Shown here: in pieces, positions 12,210 through 22,901 of the stretch
Layout of the letters: each line of letters opens with the position of its first letter
How positions within the stretch are numbered: position 1 is the stretch's first letter
NCBI RefSeq assembly: GCF_005239225.2
Contig: NC_133302.1
Location: 12,619,991 to 12,683,990, forward strand
DNA length: 64,000 nucleotides
Reading direction: 5' to 3'
Source: Populus alba
Lineage: Eukaryota > Streptophyta > Magnoliopsida > Malpighiales > Salicaceae
Notes under the pieces: generated by a model
The model's database searches: none
Told to the model about the DNA's origin: nothing
The model's input: only the letters and a program-made list of their open reading frames with translations
Translations under genes and position numbers: made by a program

Positions 12210-13358
12210 CTAACAAGAGTGCAACTTTCCAGGAAAAAGTTTCAAACGTGAATGATAAAGAAGGCCTTTGTCTCCAACATTAAACTCTTTTCTTGTAATC
12301 ATTCGGTCATGAAGACTTTTGATCTTTTCTTTGTAAATCCTTGCATTATCATAAGCATCATTTTGTATTTCTTCTAACGTAATTCCAATCTTTTTGGGCA
12401 CTAAAAGGATAAGCGCCACCCATTCACTGTCCATGATGGGGTGAATGACTCCTGCATCATGGGGAACAGTTTGCAAAGCTTGCAAAGCCAAAGCTAATTC
12501 ATGCATATTTTGGGGAACATATATATGCCTCTTTATCTCTTCTATCTTGGTAAAATCATAGCCATAACTCAAAGCTACGCTTAATCCATCCTCACTATTA
12601 AAATCACAAACTTGCTTCACACACTTATCAACTTGGTCATAACATGTGATAGAATAAACATTGCTATAAGGATATGCCATTGCATCATGAAAATTAAATT
12701 CAATTTTTTTATCTCTTACCTCCATAGACAAAGTATCCTTACCACAATCAATTTTTATATTGGCAGGTTTCAAGAATGGTCTCCCAAACAATATAGGAGT
12801 GTTGTTTGATGAAACACAAGAATCATATTCCATATCAAGAATATAAAAGTCGCATGGAATGCCCAAACTATCAATCTTAACTAGGACATCTTCTATCACA
12901 CCAAGTGGGTAAACAAAACTATGATCCGCAAGTTGTATTACAATGCTAGTTTTAATCAAAGGCTCAAGACTAAGAGAATCATAAACATGTTTAGGCATAA
13001 CACTAATGGATGAACCTAAATCGCACAAGGCCCTTTTGAAACTAGCATTACCAATAACACATGGGATAGTAAATGCACCTGGGTCTTTTTGCTTCAAAGG
13101 CATATTCTTTTGAACAACAGCAGATACAACTTCACCCATACTTACCATTTCATGACCTTTCAGTTTGAAAGCTCTCTTAGTAGTACACAACTCCATCAAG
13201 AATTTGGCATGCTTGGGAATTTTCTTGATAGCATTAAGCAAAGGAATGTTGAGTTCTACTTTCTTGAAAACCTCTAAAATCTCTTTTTCTTTGTCCTCTT
13301 TCTTTGACCTAGAAGAACTTATAGGGAAAGGTGGAATTGTTTTAAAACTGGAATTCAT
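12210..13358 (-). pseudogene. Element B pol: protease fused by deletion to integrase C-terminus
   Basis: An open frame of 382 residues. Residues 20-60 resemble the gag-protease linker. A retropepsin core ALCDLGSSISVMP follows near residue 112, with LADHSFVYPLGVIEDVLVKID and LFGRPFLKPANI. After residue 330 it jumps to a scrap of RT (MDSEWVALILLVPKKIGIT), and at about 12375-12383 passes without a stop into the integrase C-terminus (LEEIQNDAYDNARIYKEKI ... FNVGDKGLLYHSRLKLFPGK). Compared with element A the whole RT core, RNase H and integrase catalytic core are missing. The frame survived across the deletion. A second, smaller deletion probably lies upstream of the RT scrap. Confidence 0.85.
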
Positions 13359-14290
13359 TAAGTGAGGAGTTACCTTTGGAGTGTTGGTCGTTGTTTAAGT
13401 TTGTGGAGAAGGAGGATGTTCCTTCTTTATACTCAATTTGGTTTCTATCTCTTCTTCTTTCTCCATCTCAATTTGTTTTGACCTTTTCTCTTCAAGTTCA
13501 TTCCCACTTCGCAGCATGATTGCACTAACATTCTCTATTGGATTCAATGCATGGGAGGGCAATTTTCCATTCATTGGTGCTTCCAATTTCCCCACACTTG
13601 AAGCTACTTACCCCATTTGCTTCTCCAAGTTGTGAATACTTGACCTTGTTTCCTATTGAAAAGACATGACATTTTGTTGCAAGGTCACATTGTTAGAAGC
13701 CAAAGTTTTCATCATCTCATAAAGATCATCACTAGATGATGACCCCATAACATTGAAGTTTGTGAATTGAAGGGGTTGTCTTGCTTGATAATTCTGTTGG
13801 GGCTGAAATCCATGGGGATTGAACTGTCGGCCTTGATTGCCTTGTTGAGGTGGGTTCGCATAGCATAAGTTTGGATGATCTCTCCATCCGGGATTGTACG
13901 TATTGGAAAAGGGATCATATTTACGTTAGGGCTGTCCGTTGAATCCTCCATCAACTGCATGAACCTGTTCAATGTAATCTTCTTGTATTGTTGGGCACAT
14001 ATCTAAGGTATGTCATTGTAAGGAACATATGTTACAAACTTTCACCTGTTGTACATTGCCACAAGCCAAAGAATGCACAAGAGAAGTAAGATCATTAACT
14101 TTATTTTCAAAGTTAGAAATACTTACCTCATTTACTCGTTTGTTTTCGAAGTCTCCTCGCGTGCCAAATTGTTTCGAGTTGGCTGCCACATTTGAGATCA
14201 ATTGGCGTGCAGCCTCGAGTGTCTTATCTACCAATGCCCCTCCACTTGTCGTATCAATGATAAAATGGAAAGAACATAACATGGTAAAGG
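13359..14290 (-). pseudogene. Element B gag, 5'-truncated
   Basis: The minus strand encodes a gag C-terminal half: DTTSGGALVDKTLEAAR, NSKQFGTRG, a zinc-finger-like CNIC...H...C interrupted by a stop near 14013, WRDHPNL, and VSAIMLRSGNELEEKRS. Several stops interrupt it, including the one at 13395-13397 just ahead of the protease frame. The N-terminal capsid part and the leader, primer site and 5' LTR are missing. The sequence stops at about 14290, where simple repeats begin. Confidence 0.75.
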
Positions 14291-14325
14291 GTCGGCCTTA
14301 GCAAAGGGGTTGGTAAAAATGCATG

Positions 14326-14580
14326 TGTGTGTGTGTGTGTTCTGTTAGGATTTGATGAAATATTTTTTGTTAGAATTAATGGTTTGTAATGTGTGTGTTC
14401 AGTTGGAATTTCATGAAAGATTATGTGCTGGAATTGATGGTTTGATGTGTGTTCTGCTGGAATTTCATGAAAGATTATGTGCTGGAATTGGTTATTGTAT
14501 GTGTGTATTCTATTGGACTTTTGTGATAGATTGTGATAAGATTGATTGTTTTGTGTGTGTGTGTGTGTGTTCATGCTAAA
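14326..14580. repeat. (TG)n-bounded minisatellite, about 55-bp period, 4 copies
   Basis: Units like TTGGAATTTCATGAAAGATT followed by ATGTGCTGGAATTGATGG occur near 14345, 14404, 14458 and 14513. TG runs lie at both edges (about 14326-14340 and 14553-14571). The middle two copies are almost identical. Confidence 0.8.
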
Positions 14581-14622
14581 ATCATGTGACTTTGTTTGAA
14601 CCTAATGTCAAATTGCATGTCT

Positions 14623-15370
14623 GCAGCAAATTTATAATTCACTGCTGAAATTGAGTTATTTGCGGTATATTAACATTCGCTACTGAACGTATGTGTCCTA
14701 CAGCGAATGTAGGATTCGCTAATGAAGTTGAATTGCCTGCAGCGAATTTGTAATTCGCTTCTGAAAATGAGTTGTTTGCAGCAAATTAACATTCACTACT
14801 GAATTGTGTGTGCTGCAGCGAATTTGGGGTTCGCTGTCAAAGTTGTATTGCCTGCAGCGAATTTGTATGTCTTTGTCGAAATTGAGTTGTTTGCAGCGAA
14901 TTGACATTTGCTGCTGCATTGTGCATCCTGCAGCGAATTTGGGATTCACTGTCGAAGTTGAATTGTCTGTAGTGAATTTGTAATTTGCTGCCGAAATTGA
15001 GTTGGGTGCAAAGAATTAACATTCTCTGCCAAATTATGTGTTTTGCAGCGAATTTTTAATTTGTTGCTGAAATTGAGTTGTTTGCAGCGAATTAACATTC
15101 GCTGCCGAATTGTGTGTCCTACAAAGAATTTAGGATTCGTTGTCGTAGTTATATTGTCTGCAGGGAATTTGTGACTCGCTATCAAAATTAAGTTCTCTGT
15201 AGCGAATTGCATTCGCTGTTGAAACGTGTTGGCTGTAGCAAAGTAGGATTCGCTACCGAAATTGTAGTGCCAGCAGCAAAATAGTTTTCACTGCCGAATG
15301 TGCAGCCTACAACGAACTAGTTTTTGCTGCCGAATTGTCCGGCATGCAGTGAGTCAATTTTTGCTGCCGA
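14623..15370. repeat. Stem-loop minisatellite, about 38-bp period, roughly 19 copies
   Basis: GCAGCGAAT-like blocks recur at about 14701, 14739, 14778, 14815, 14853, 14893, 14930, 14969, 15008, 15045, 15083 and on to about 15340. In most units the block is followed after 4-5 bases by its complement ATTCGCTGC. The unit at 15083 is perfect: GCAGCGAAT, loop TAAC, ATTCGCTGC. Others carry one or two mismatches. Several minus-strand ORFs overlap it but only translate the repeat. Confidence 0.9.
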
Positions 15371-15879
15371 TTTCCACAATGGGCCTCCCGGACAGAAATG
15401 ACCCAAATGCTTGTAACAATTTCATTGTATGATGGTGCAAAATATGAAACACTTGAATGTGAACATATGAACTCTTGAATTGAGTATGGTGATGAATGTG
15501 GTTCAAAGATACAAATGTACTGATTTGTGACCATCAATGTCTTAGGTGGTGCGGTCGGGACCGGACCACCGTCATGACAAGGATAACCCGCAGGTGGAGC
15601 AAGTAGGTGGTTTCCACCTTTTTCTCGTATGATGTTTATGTTTTGAAATAATTTACTTATGATGATATTTTATTAAATCCTTGTTGAATGATGGAACGAC
15701 GATGAAGTATTTGATTGAATTCTTGATGATTGTTGAAACGACTATGAAATGTCGATCGGGTTCTTGTTGAATGCTGAAACAATGATGGAAATGTTAATGT
15801 TATGAAATGACTTGTAAAAGGTGGATATATTATTGTGTTGCGATGAATATTAAACCAACTATGAGATGTAGATTAGGCT
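15371..15879. other. Non-coding, LTR-like sequence
   Basis: No gene. A GC-rich block at about 15549-15600 holds the interrupted palindrome GGTGGTGCGGTC...GACCGGACCACC and AACCCGCAGGTGGAGCAAGTAGG, reminiscent of gypsy LTR leader sequence. Probably part of the LTR whose other end is at 18093. Confidence 0.4.
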
Positions 15880-16460
15880 ATTATGAATTTGGGCTACTGA
15901 TGAATGGTAGTATGAGTATTATGAAGGATCTACTGTTGTATTTCATTTAATGTAATTGTGATGAATGATTGTGTGGGTATTATAAAGGATCTACTAATGT
16001 ATTTTATTGAATGTAATTATGATGAATGGTTGTATGAATATTACGAAGAATCTATTGTTGTATCTTATTGAATGTGATTATGATGAATGGTTGTGTGAGT
16101 ATTGCCAAAGATCTACCATTTTATTATACTAAATGTTAATTATCATGGATGGTTGTATGAGTATTACGAGGGGTTTATTGTTGTATTGTATTGAACATTA
16201 ATAGTTATGAATGGTTGGATGGGTAATACGAAGGGTGTACTGTTTTGTAACTAAAAGCTAAGTTGTTATGGAATGTTTGGTTTGTGTATTAAAAAGGATC
16301 TATTATCGTGTTTGTTGTATGTTAAACTATTACGAAACTCGTGTACAAGTACCACGAAGGGTTTGCTACTATGTCGCAGTGAATGTCAACTTGTCATGAA
16401 TCATTTGAATGAGCTATTCAAAGGATATTACCATGTTATAGTGATTCATAAACCGCCTCT
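15880..16460. repeat. Imperfect tandem array, about 62-bp period
   Basis: The core GATGAATGGTTGTGTGAGTA recurs near 15899, 15959, 16021, 16083, 16145, 16208 and 16269, at intervals of 60-63, each followed by AAGGATCTACTGTTGTATT-like sequence. Divergence grows towards the right end. Confidence 0.8.
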
Positions 16461-16482
16461 GGAATGTTTGATTGGTTGATGA

Positions 16483-17150
16483 TTAGCTTCGGCTAATGAC
16501 ATCTGAATGGATGACCAGGATAAATCATTGATTAGCTTCGGCTAATGGCATCTGATTGGATGACCGGGACAAATGATTGATTAGCTTTGGCTAATGGCAT
16601 CCAAATGGATGACCAGGACAAATGATTGATTAGCTTCGGCTATGGCATCCAAATGGATGACTGGAACAAATACTTGGTTAGATGATCGGGATAAATCATT
16701 GATTAGCTTTGGCTAATGGCATCCAAAGGGATGGCTAGGACAAATATTTGATTAGCTTCAGCTAATGGCATCCAATTGGATGACCAAAACAAATGATTGA
16801 TTAACTTCGGCTAACAAATAATTGATTAGCTTCAACTAATGGCATCCGAATGGATGACCAGGATAAATAATTGATTAGCTTTGGCTAATGGCATCTGAAG
16901 GGATGATTGGGACAAATATTTGATTAGCTTCGGCTAATGGCATCCGATTGGATGATCAAAACAAATGATTGATTAGTTTTGGCTAATGGCATCCAAATGG
17001 ATGACTGGGACAAATAATTTATTAGCTTCGGCTGATGGCCTAAGTTGATGACCAAGATGAATAAATGGCTAGCTTTAGCTAATAGCACCCTAAGTGGATG
17101 ACCAAGATGAATAAATGGCTAGCTTCGGCTAATGGCATCCTAAGAGGATA
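16483..17150. repeat. 49-bp tandem array with two stem-loops per unit, 14 copies
   Basis: The core TTAGCTTCGGCTAA begins at 16483, 16532, 16581, 16630, 16703, 16752, 16801, 16826, 16874, 16923, 16973, 17022, about 17070 and about 17121. Spacing is 48-51 except one gap of 73 and one of 25, which is one half-unit gained and one lost. The core folds as TTAGC, loop TTCG, GCTAA. The second half of the unit, CATCC-GAAT-GGATG, folds as a second hairpin. Loop variants TTTG and TTCA occur with the stem kept. Confidence 0.9.
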
Positions 17151-17160
17151 GCTAGATTTG

Positions 17161-18093
17161 AGAGTTACGAGTTAGTTTCAAGAATTGATGCATTCATATA
17201 TACTATTTCTTGTATATACTAAGTATACGAAAGAACTATGATTGTTATACTTTAAACATAGAATAATATTAGTTCGGCTAACTGAATTCGAGACGAATGA
17301 TCGAGTTTGAGTATTGTAATTGGCCTCGGTAATTGATGAATTATTAACGGTGGTATTTGTACAAGTAAGGAGAAATGATAGAATTACGCTCTTTTGGTCT
17401 ATAAATGAAATGTAACGCTAATATTGTTTTATTATGTTCTTTGAATTGCCTATAATGCTTGAAATTATCTTATGTTGTAACAGGGACATCATACCAACAT
17501 GGTGCATAAGGAAATTCGTTTCGCGGCTCACACATTTTGAAAACATCTATATATTCATATGTTATGGGTGATATGAGTTCTACATAAACGGACGTGTTAA
17601 TCACTCAATTAGTCGTCTGACCCCTTTTGTAAAGACTAGAAACGAAAAATTGAAATGGAACGGATGTGAATGTACGAACAAATTGATATGATGTGTATGA
17701 ATATACATATGAGGCATTCATCTAATAAGGATGTCGTGTTGTGAAATTACATGAGGTTAGAATAACAAAAGTACTAGTTGTGTAACTTGTTGTTCGATAC
17801 TTTTGTATGAACTCGTGATGATAATGAGATTTGAACAAGAATGTGAATTTATGGGTATGTCAATATGATGTAATGTAAACCTATGAGTATGGAAATATAA
17901 TATCATAGGCACGTGTATTGAGAATCCGTTCTATGGGAATGTTGATTTATGTTATCCTACATAGATTGTGCCTTGTTAATGAACATAATGTAATGATAAA
18001 CCTAAAGAATGAAATGGTGATAAACATCTAGAAACCGGATGATTCTAAAAAAAAATCCATCAATTTTGGCCTTGAAAAAGCTGAGTCGTTACA
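17161..18093 (-). repeat. Probable LTR start (U3 end) of element C or a relative
   Basis: On the minus strand TGTAACGACTCAG at 18093-18081 looks like a chromovirus LTR start. It is preceded by a purine-rich GGGACAAAAGGG (about 18112-18123) usable as polypurine tract. The LTR would extend left through the 49-bp and 62-bp arrays, but its other end is not recognisable, and its start differs from the C LTR at 25665 (TGTGTAAACC). Assignment to element C is therefore uncertain. Confidence 0.4.
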
Positions 18094-19200
18094 AAATACC
18101 CGAAACCCTTTTGTCCCTGACAGAAAGGCCAGCATAGCAGCAGAAGTGACCTCTTCTTCAATTCTTGAAAGCTCACTACACACTTTTCTAATCAAACAAA
18201 CCTGACTTCCTTGCGAGTTAGTTTAGTTAGAAGTGATGTTATCGTGGAGATAAACCTCTTGTAATACCCAGTAAGACCCAAGAAACTCTGGATTTCTTTC
18301 ACGTTGGTATGCCTCTCCCATTTCAACACAACCTCAACCTTCCTCGATTCCACGAATATTCCTTTTATGGAAATTACATGGCCCAAAAACACTACTTCTT
18401 TGAGCCAGAACTCACTCTTATCCAGCTTTGCATATAATTAGTTCTCCCTTAAAGTTTGTAGCACAACCCTTAGATTTTGTTCATGCTCCAAGAGTTTGAA
18501 TACACCAAGATATCGTCAATAAATACCACCACATATTTGTCCAGGTAAGGCCGAAACACCCGATTCATCAAGTCCATAAATACAGCCGGAGCATTAGTTA
18601 ACCCAAAAGGCATCACCATAAACTTTAATGCCCATAACAGGTACTGATTGCTGTCTTTAGTATGTCTTGTTCCTTGATTCTCAACTGGTGGTATTCATAT
18701 CTCAAATCTATCTTAGAAAACACCCTAGCACCCTTCAACTTATCAAACAAATCACTTATTCGTTGGAGTAGGTACTTGTTCTTCATTGTCACTTTATTCA
18801 ATTGACGATAATCGATGCACAAATGAAGTGTGCCATCCTTCTTCTTTACAAATAAGACCCAAGCTTCCCAGGGCGAGTTACTAGGCCAGATGAAACCTTT
18901 ATCTAACAATTCTTGAAGCTGGACCTTCAATTCAGCCAATTCCACAGGTGTCATCCTATAAAGAGACTGGGCTACAATAGAAATTCCTGGAATTGTTTCT
19001 ATAGAAAATTCAATTTCTCTATTTGGAGGTAATCCAGGCAACTCTTCTGGGAATACATCTCGAAACTCCCTCACACTAGGAATACTAGCCAAATGTATGC
19101 TACCCTTTTCTAGCTCTCTTACATGGGCTAACCAAGTAGAACAACCCTTCCTCAGTAACTTTCCAGCCACCAAGACTAAGATTACACAACTTGGAATTAT
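18094..19200 (-). pseudogene. Element C reverse transcriptase (Tekay/Del-like chromovirus), degraded
   Basis: The frame at 18625-19173 contains [26 protein letters not shown]-like [28 protein letters not shown] and ARVFSKIDL. After a stop the palm continues in another frame with [10 protein letters not shown] and the catalytic FIDDILVYS at about 18497-18530, then the thumb near 18192-18392 (SFLGLTGYYKRFI). Past about 18190 the sequence no longer follows RT. RNase H and integrase are missing, so a large deletion joins the RT thumb to the 3' end of the element. The motif style is that of Tekay/Del elements. Confidence 0.85.
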
Positions 19201-19700
19201 TTTCTTTCCCTTTTAAACACTACTCTTTTATCACATATTCCTTGGATTGTCCCCATTTTGGTGAACCAATCCACTTGTGCCTTATGTTTACTTAGTCAAT
19301 CTATGCCCAGAATCAAGTCAAAATCATATAACTCTAATGGCATAAGATCTACCCTCAATTCTAACCCTCCAATATATAGTTTTACCACTCTATAAAAATC
19401 ATCAATATCTATATTCTCTCCTAAAGGTGTACTAAATGTCACTCCTACACCCAACTTACTAGATAACACATGTAAATTATTCACAATTCTAAGCTATAAG
19501 CTACAAAGGAATGACTAGCTCCAAGATCAAGTAAAGCATAAACTTGCATTGTATCTAACTGTAAAGTACCTGCCACCACATCAGGTACAATTTTCACTTC
19601 CTCGTGGGTCATGTAATATACCCGACTCTGAGTCCTCCCCTTCTGAATTTTGAGCCTCCCTCGAGTAGCACTCGTCCCTAACTGGTTAGGCCTGATAGGA
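19201..19700 (-). pseudogene. Element C protease region
   Basis: The frame at 19296-19484 has a retropepsin-like C-terminal part (LPLGENIDIDD... DFDLILGID) in the usual position just before RT. The active-site triad must lie in the broken sequence around 19500-19560, where a frame reading LDLGAS-type residues is interrupted. No complete protease can be read. Confidence 0.6.
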
Positions 19701-19741
19701 CGATTGACTATAAGTGATTGTTGGCTCTGAAACTCAGTCCT

Positions 19742-19998
19742 CTAACCATAGGCTCCCTTGGTAGTTCTACGGGGACAATCCTTCTTCCTATGACTCGTGT
19801 CCCCATAATAGTAACAGCCTCTGCCTATATACGGGCATTCTCTCCATCGATACCCTTCTTTTCTACAAATATAACATCTCTCTGGCATCGCGAAGCAATC
19901 TCCAGGGTGTCGCTGCTCACACCTTTGATGGAATGGATACACTGGTCCCTTCTACTTTGTAGACCCTCCAACAGTTGTGACTTCCTTTCTAGCTTGTC
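19742..19998 (-). pseudogene. Element C gag, zinc-knuckle part (left of solo LTR)
   Basis: The minus-strand frame reads CYICRKEGYRWRECP and then CYYYGDTSHRKKDCP, a paired CCHC-like arrangement of chromovirus gag, preceded by RCEQRHPGDC. It is separated from the gag N-terminal part by the solo LTR at 19999-21901. Confidence 0.8.
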
Positions 19999-21684
19999 TG
20001 ATTAGTACTTAAAAGTACATATTTATCAAGGTTTTATATCATCATTTTGCACTTAAAGTATCAATAACTCCTTAACTAAAGCATGTTTTATAATAACAAG
20101 TCTAATACTATAAAATGCCTTAATATATGGTAAATATTCATCTTAAATGCAGGCCTATCACATAAATCAAAGGATTGATTGATGAGTTCAAGTATGGAAA
20201 TTGAAAGGACAAAGAGAGGGTCAAACTTAGAAAAGAGATGTTGGTGTAGTCCAAACTGGAACACTATTCGGTAATTGGGTCATATCTCGAGTTCTAGATG
20301 TCAAAATGATCTACAATTTTTACAAAAATTCAATAAGACATAGACCTACAACTTTCATGTGGACACCAAGATCTAAGAAGGCCGTTTGCAAGTCCAAATT
20401 ATAGCAACAACGGAGAATTCTGAATCTATCCTACAGCCCGAACACTGTTCAATGTTTGGCCCATATCTGGAGTTCTAGAAGTCCAAATGACCTCCATTTT
20501 TTTTGCTGGAAAGCTGAGTCAATTTCCTACAACTTTTATGTTTTCAAGTGGTCCTAGTTCTGATGCTAGCAATTTTTTTTTATTCAGACAAGAAGATAAG
20601 GATTTTCACAAAGTCAAGAGTTGGCCACCCACTCAACAATTAGTCATCAAATCAATAATTCTGAATTTTGGCCTATAAAAGGAGGCATTTGCCATGTATT
20701 TAGGGGCTTGGTTGTTCATATCAAGATCATGCTCTTTATTCCTCTCTTTATATTTTTTTTGTAATTCTTAAGTTTTGCTTTCATTAATATCTTGTTTATG
20801 CTTTTCATTTCCTTTCCTTAGTTAACTTGTATCTTATTTATGTTCTTGTTTTGTTTATTTATGTTTCTCTTCTTCATTATGTTTAGCTAAGTTTATTATG
20901 TCAAGGTGAAAAGGTTACACTAATGATGTAAGAATAAGTATAGTATAAACTCAACATGGACCTTAATGTTTAATATTAACATGTCTTATCTTTTTATCTT
21001 ACTAATTCTTAATACCTTGCTTGTTAAATGGTTGATCTAGATTTGTGTTGTATAACACTTGGTACAACAAATGCTTGGCCTCTCATAGTCCAACCGTATG
21101 GTATTACCTACACCTATGCTATGAAAGGAACTTGATTTGTTGTTAATATAAGTTAGCATCATGAATTCCTGAAAATATTTAAAAGTTTGGTGTTACCTAA
21201 ATAAGATAATTAATATGATCATGTTAACAATTTATAATGAGCTATTAATGACAAATCATCCGATTGGAACCTCCTTCGTGTATGGTTTTCCAAATTGAGT
21301 AATAAGAGTTTATCCTATACTTGTTTGAAATACCATTAGTGGATCCTCTAACCTTGACATTTATTTTTATCATTGTTTAATCCTTACAGTAATCTTCCAT
21401 CTCAAAGTTTTCATTAATTTCTTCCTCTTCTCTTTTTTTACTACTACTACTACTACTATTATTATTATTATTTACATTCTTGTCATATTTTATGTACGTT
21501 AAGTATGCTCTGTGTTTGATCAAGGATCCTAACATTGTTGGTCTTGCCTTGTTCATTCACATCAGAAATCTGTTTATATTATATAATATATCTCTTTGAT
21601 CTTTTCATAAACTCAGTATATAGGCTAGAAACCTGTGACCCAATCTTTTAGATCATTCTCAGGTATAAACAACGTCACGTACTG

Positions 21685-21719
<35 letters not shown>

Positions 21720-21901
21720 TAATATTATTATTACTATTACTATTATTGTTATTATTGTTGTTATTATTGTTGTTGTAGTAGTATTGTTATTTATAATTTA
21801 TACAATTAACCTCTCTGTGGTTCGACCCCGGTCTTGCTAGGTTATTTATTAATTCGACACTCCTGCACTTGGGAGAAAACATCAATCTTTTGGTCGTGTC
21901 A
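19999..21901 (+). mobile_element. Solo LTR of the element A family inserted in element C gag
   Basis: Starts TGATTAGTACTTAAAAG and ends GGTCGTGTCA, the same ends as LTR A but in the opposite orientation, 1,903 bp. No primer site follows the end: the next bases are CTGTCCTCC, directly resuming element C gag. Flanking 5-mers are TTGTC (19994-19998) and CTGTC (21902-21906), a target duplication with one mismatch. Simple triplet runs (CTA, ATT, GTT) lie at 21441-21471 and 21687-21790. It formed by recombination between the two LTRs of a complete element. Confidence 0.9.
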
Positions 21902-22830
21902 CTGTCCTCCTTAGGGTCCTCTACTAACTTGTCTAGATCCTCCTAAGCTACCTCTTGGGGTGAAACCTCCACCTCTCCTCAAGAACTATTCTGATGACTA
22001 TCCACTCTTCCCTTTCTTTGGGAGAGGAGGTCTCCCAGTCAAAAATCCAAAATCTCTCCTCTTAGCTCTAGTTGTCTGACTCTACTCGATCATTGGATTC
22101 GAGGCATCCCTTATTACCCTCTCCATACCCTAAGTAGCTCGTACCCTAAATCCAAAAATTATTGTTCTTTCTCCCTCCTATGCTCCCAAGAGTAGTATCT
22201 CTCCTCAAACTCTTCACGAAAGTCCCTCCATCTCAATACCTCTCCTGATCTCCTCTCTCTGATGGTCTCCCACCAAGAGTGGGCATTTTTAATCAAAGCT
22301 GAGTCACACAATCCACCCATGCTCCTCTGGCACCTGCATATGATTTATAACTCTTTCCACTTTCCTCAACCAGTGCCTAGCAACCTCAACATCCTCTTCG
22401 CCACAATAAGTCATACAACCCATCTCTCTCATACCCTTCACCCATTACACTATAGTGACTACCCCCCTAATCTAGGAACTGTATTGGAGGCTCTTGCTAC
22501 CATTCCTGCTACTACAACTCTCACTATATGATCCATAAAAGTAGGATCTGATAATGGGTTTGACGCGGTTATTGGTGCCACTGGTGGAGGTATATTATCT
22601 CTCTCATGTCTTTCTGATACCTCAGGTGTTGATACCTCTACCTAACAGGACATCGAATCATTTTGAAGTCTCACTAACTCGGCCCTTTCAAAGTATACTG
22701 ATGTTGTAGGTACATGAGAGGAGGTGTCTGCCATAGGATCCTAGTCTGGATCACTTTCATAATGAAGACTCTGACCATTTCCTCTAACTAGGGATGGATC
22801 AGTCTTGGCTCCTTGTCTTGTTCTAACCAT
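21902..22830 (-). pseudogene. Element C gag, N-terminal part (right of solo LTR)
   Basis: The minus strand starts with Met at 22828-22830 (MVRTRQGAKTD), 56 bases inside the primer site. It continues through several frames with RREKEQ and WWETIRERR-like fragments of the capsid region, and has many stops. It joins the zinc-knuckle part once the solo LTR is taken out. Too degraded for finer domain calls. Confidence 0.65.
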
Positions 22831-22885
22831 CCTAAAACACGTTTCTAAACCATATTAATATTCTTGTCCCTAGAATAGCAACCTG

Positions 22886-22898
22886 GGCTCTGATACCA
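22886..22898 (-). promoter_or_regulatory. Primer-binding site of element C (initiator tRNA-Met)
   Basis: Plus-strand GGCTCTGATACCA equals the 3' end of plant initiator tRNA-Met; the minus strand starts TGGTATCAGAGCC. One extra G interrupts a longer match (ACCTGGGCTC versus ACCTGGCTC in the tRNA). Confidence 0.85.
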
Positions 22899-22901
22899 AA
22901 A

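Noticed and set aside
14254..15212. Several minus-strand ORFs (Thr/His-rich and Gln-rich)
   Set aside because: Direct translations of the TG-rich and GCAGCGAAT repeat units.
16483..17150. Possible CRISPR array
   Set aside because: Repeats are contiguous with no unique spacers, have degenerate units, and lie in plant nuclear DNA.
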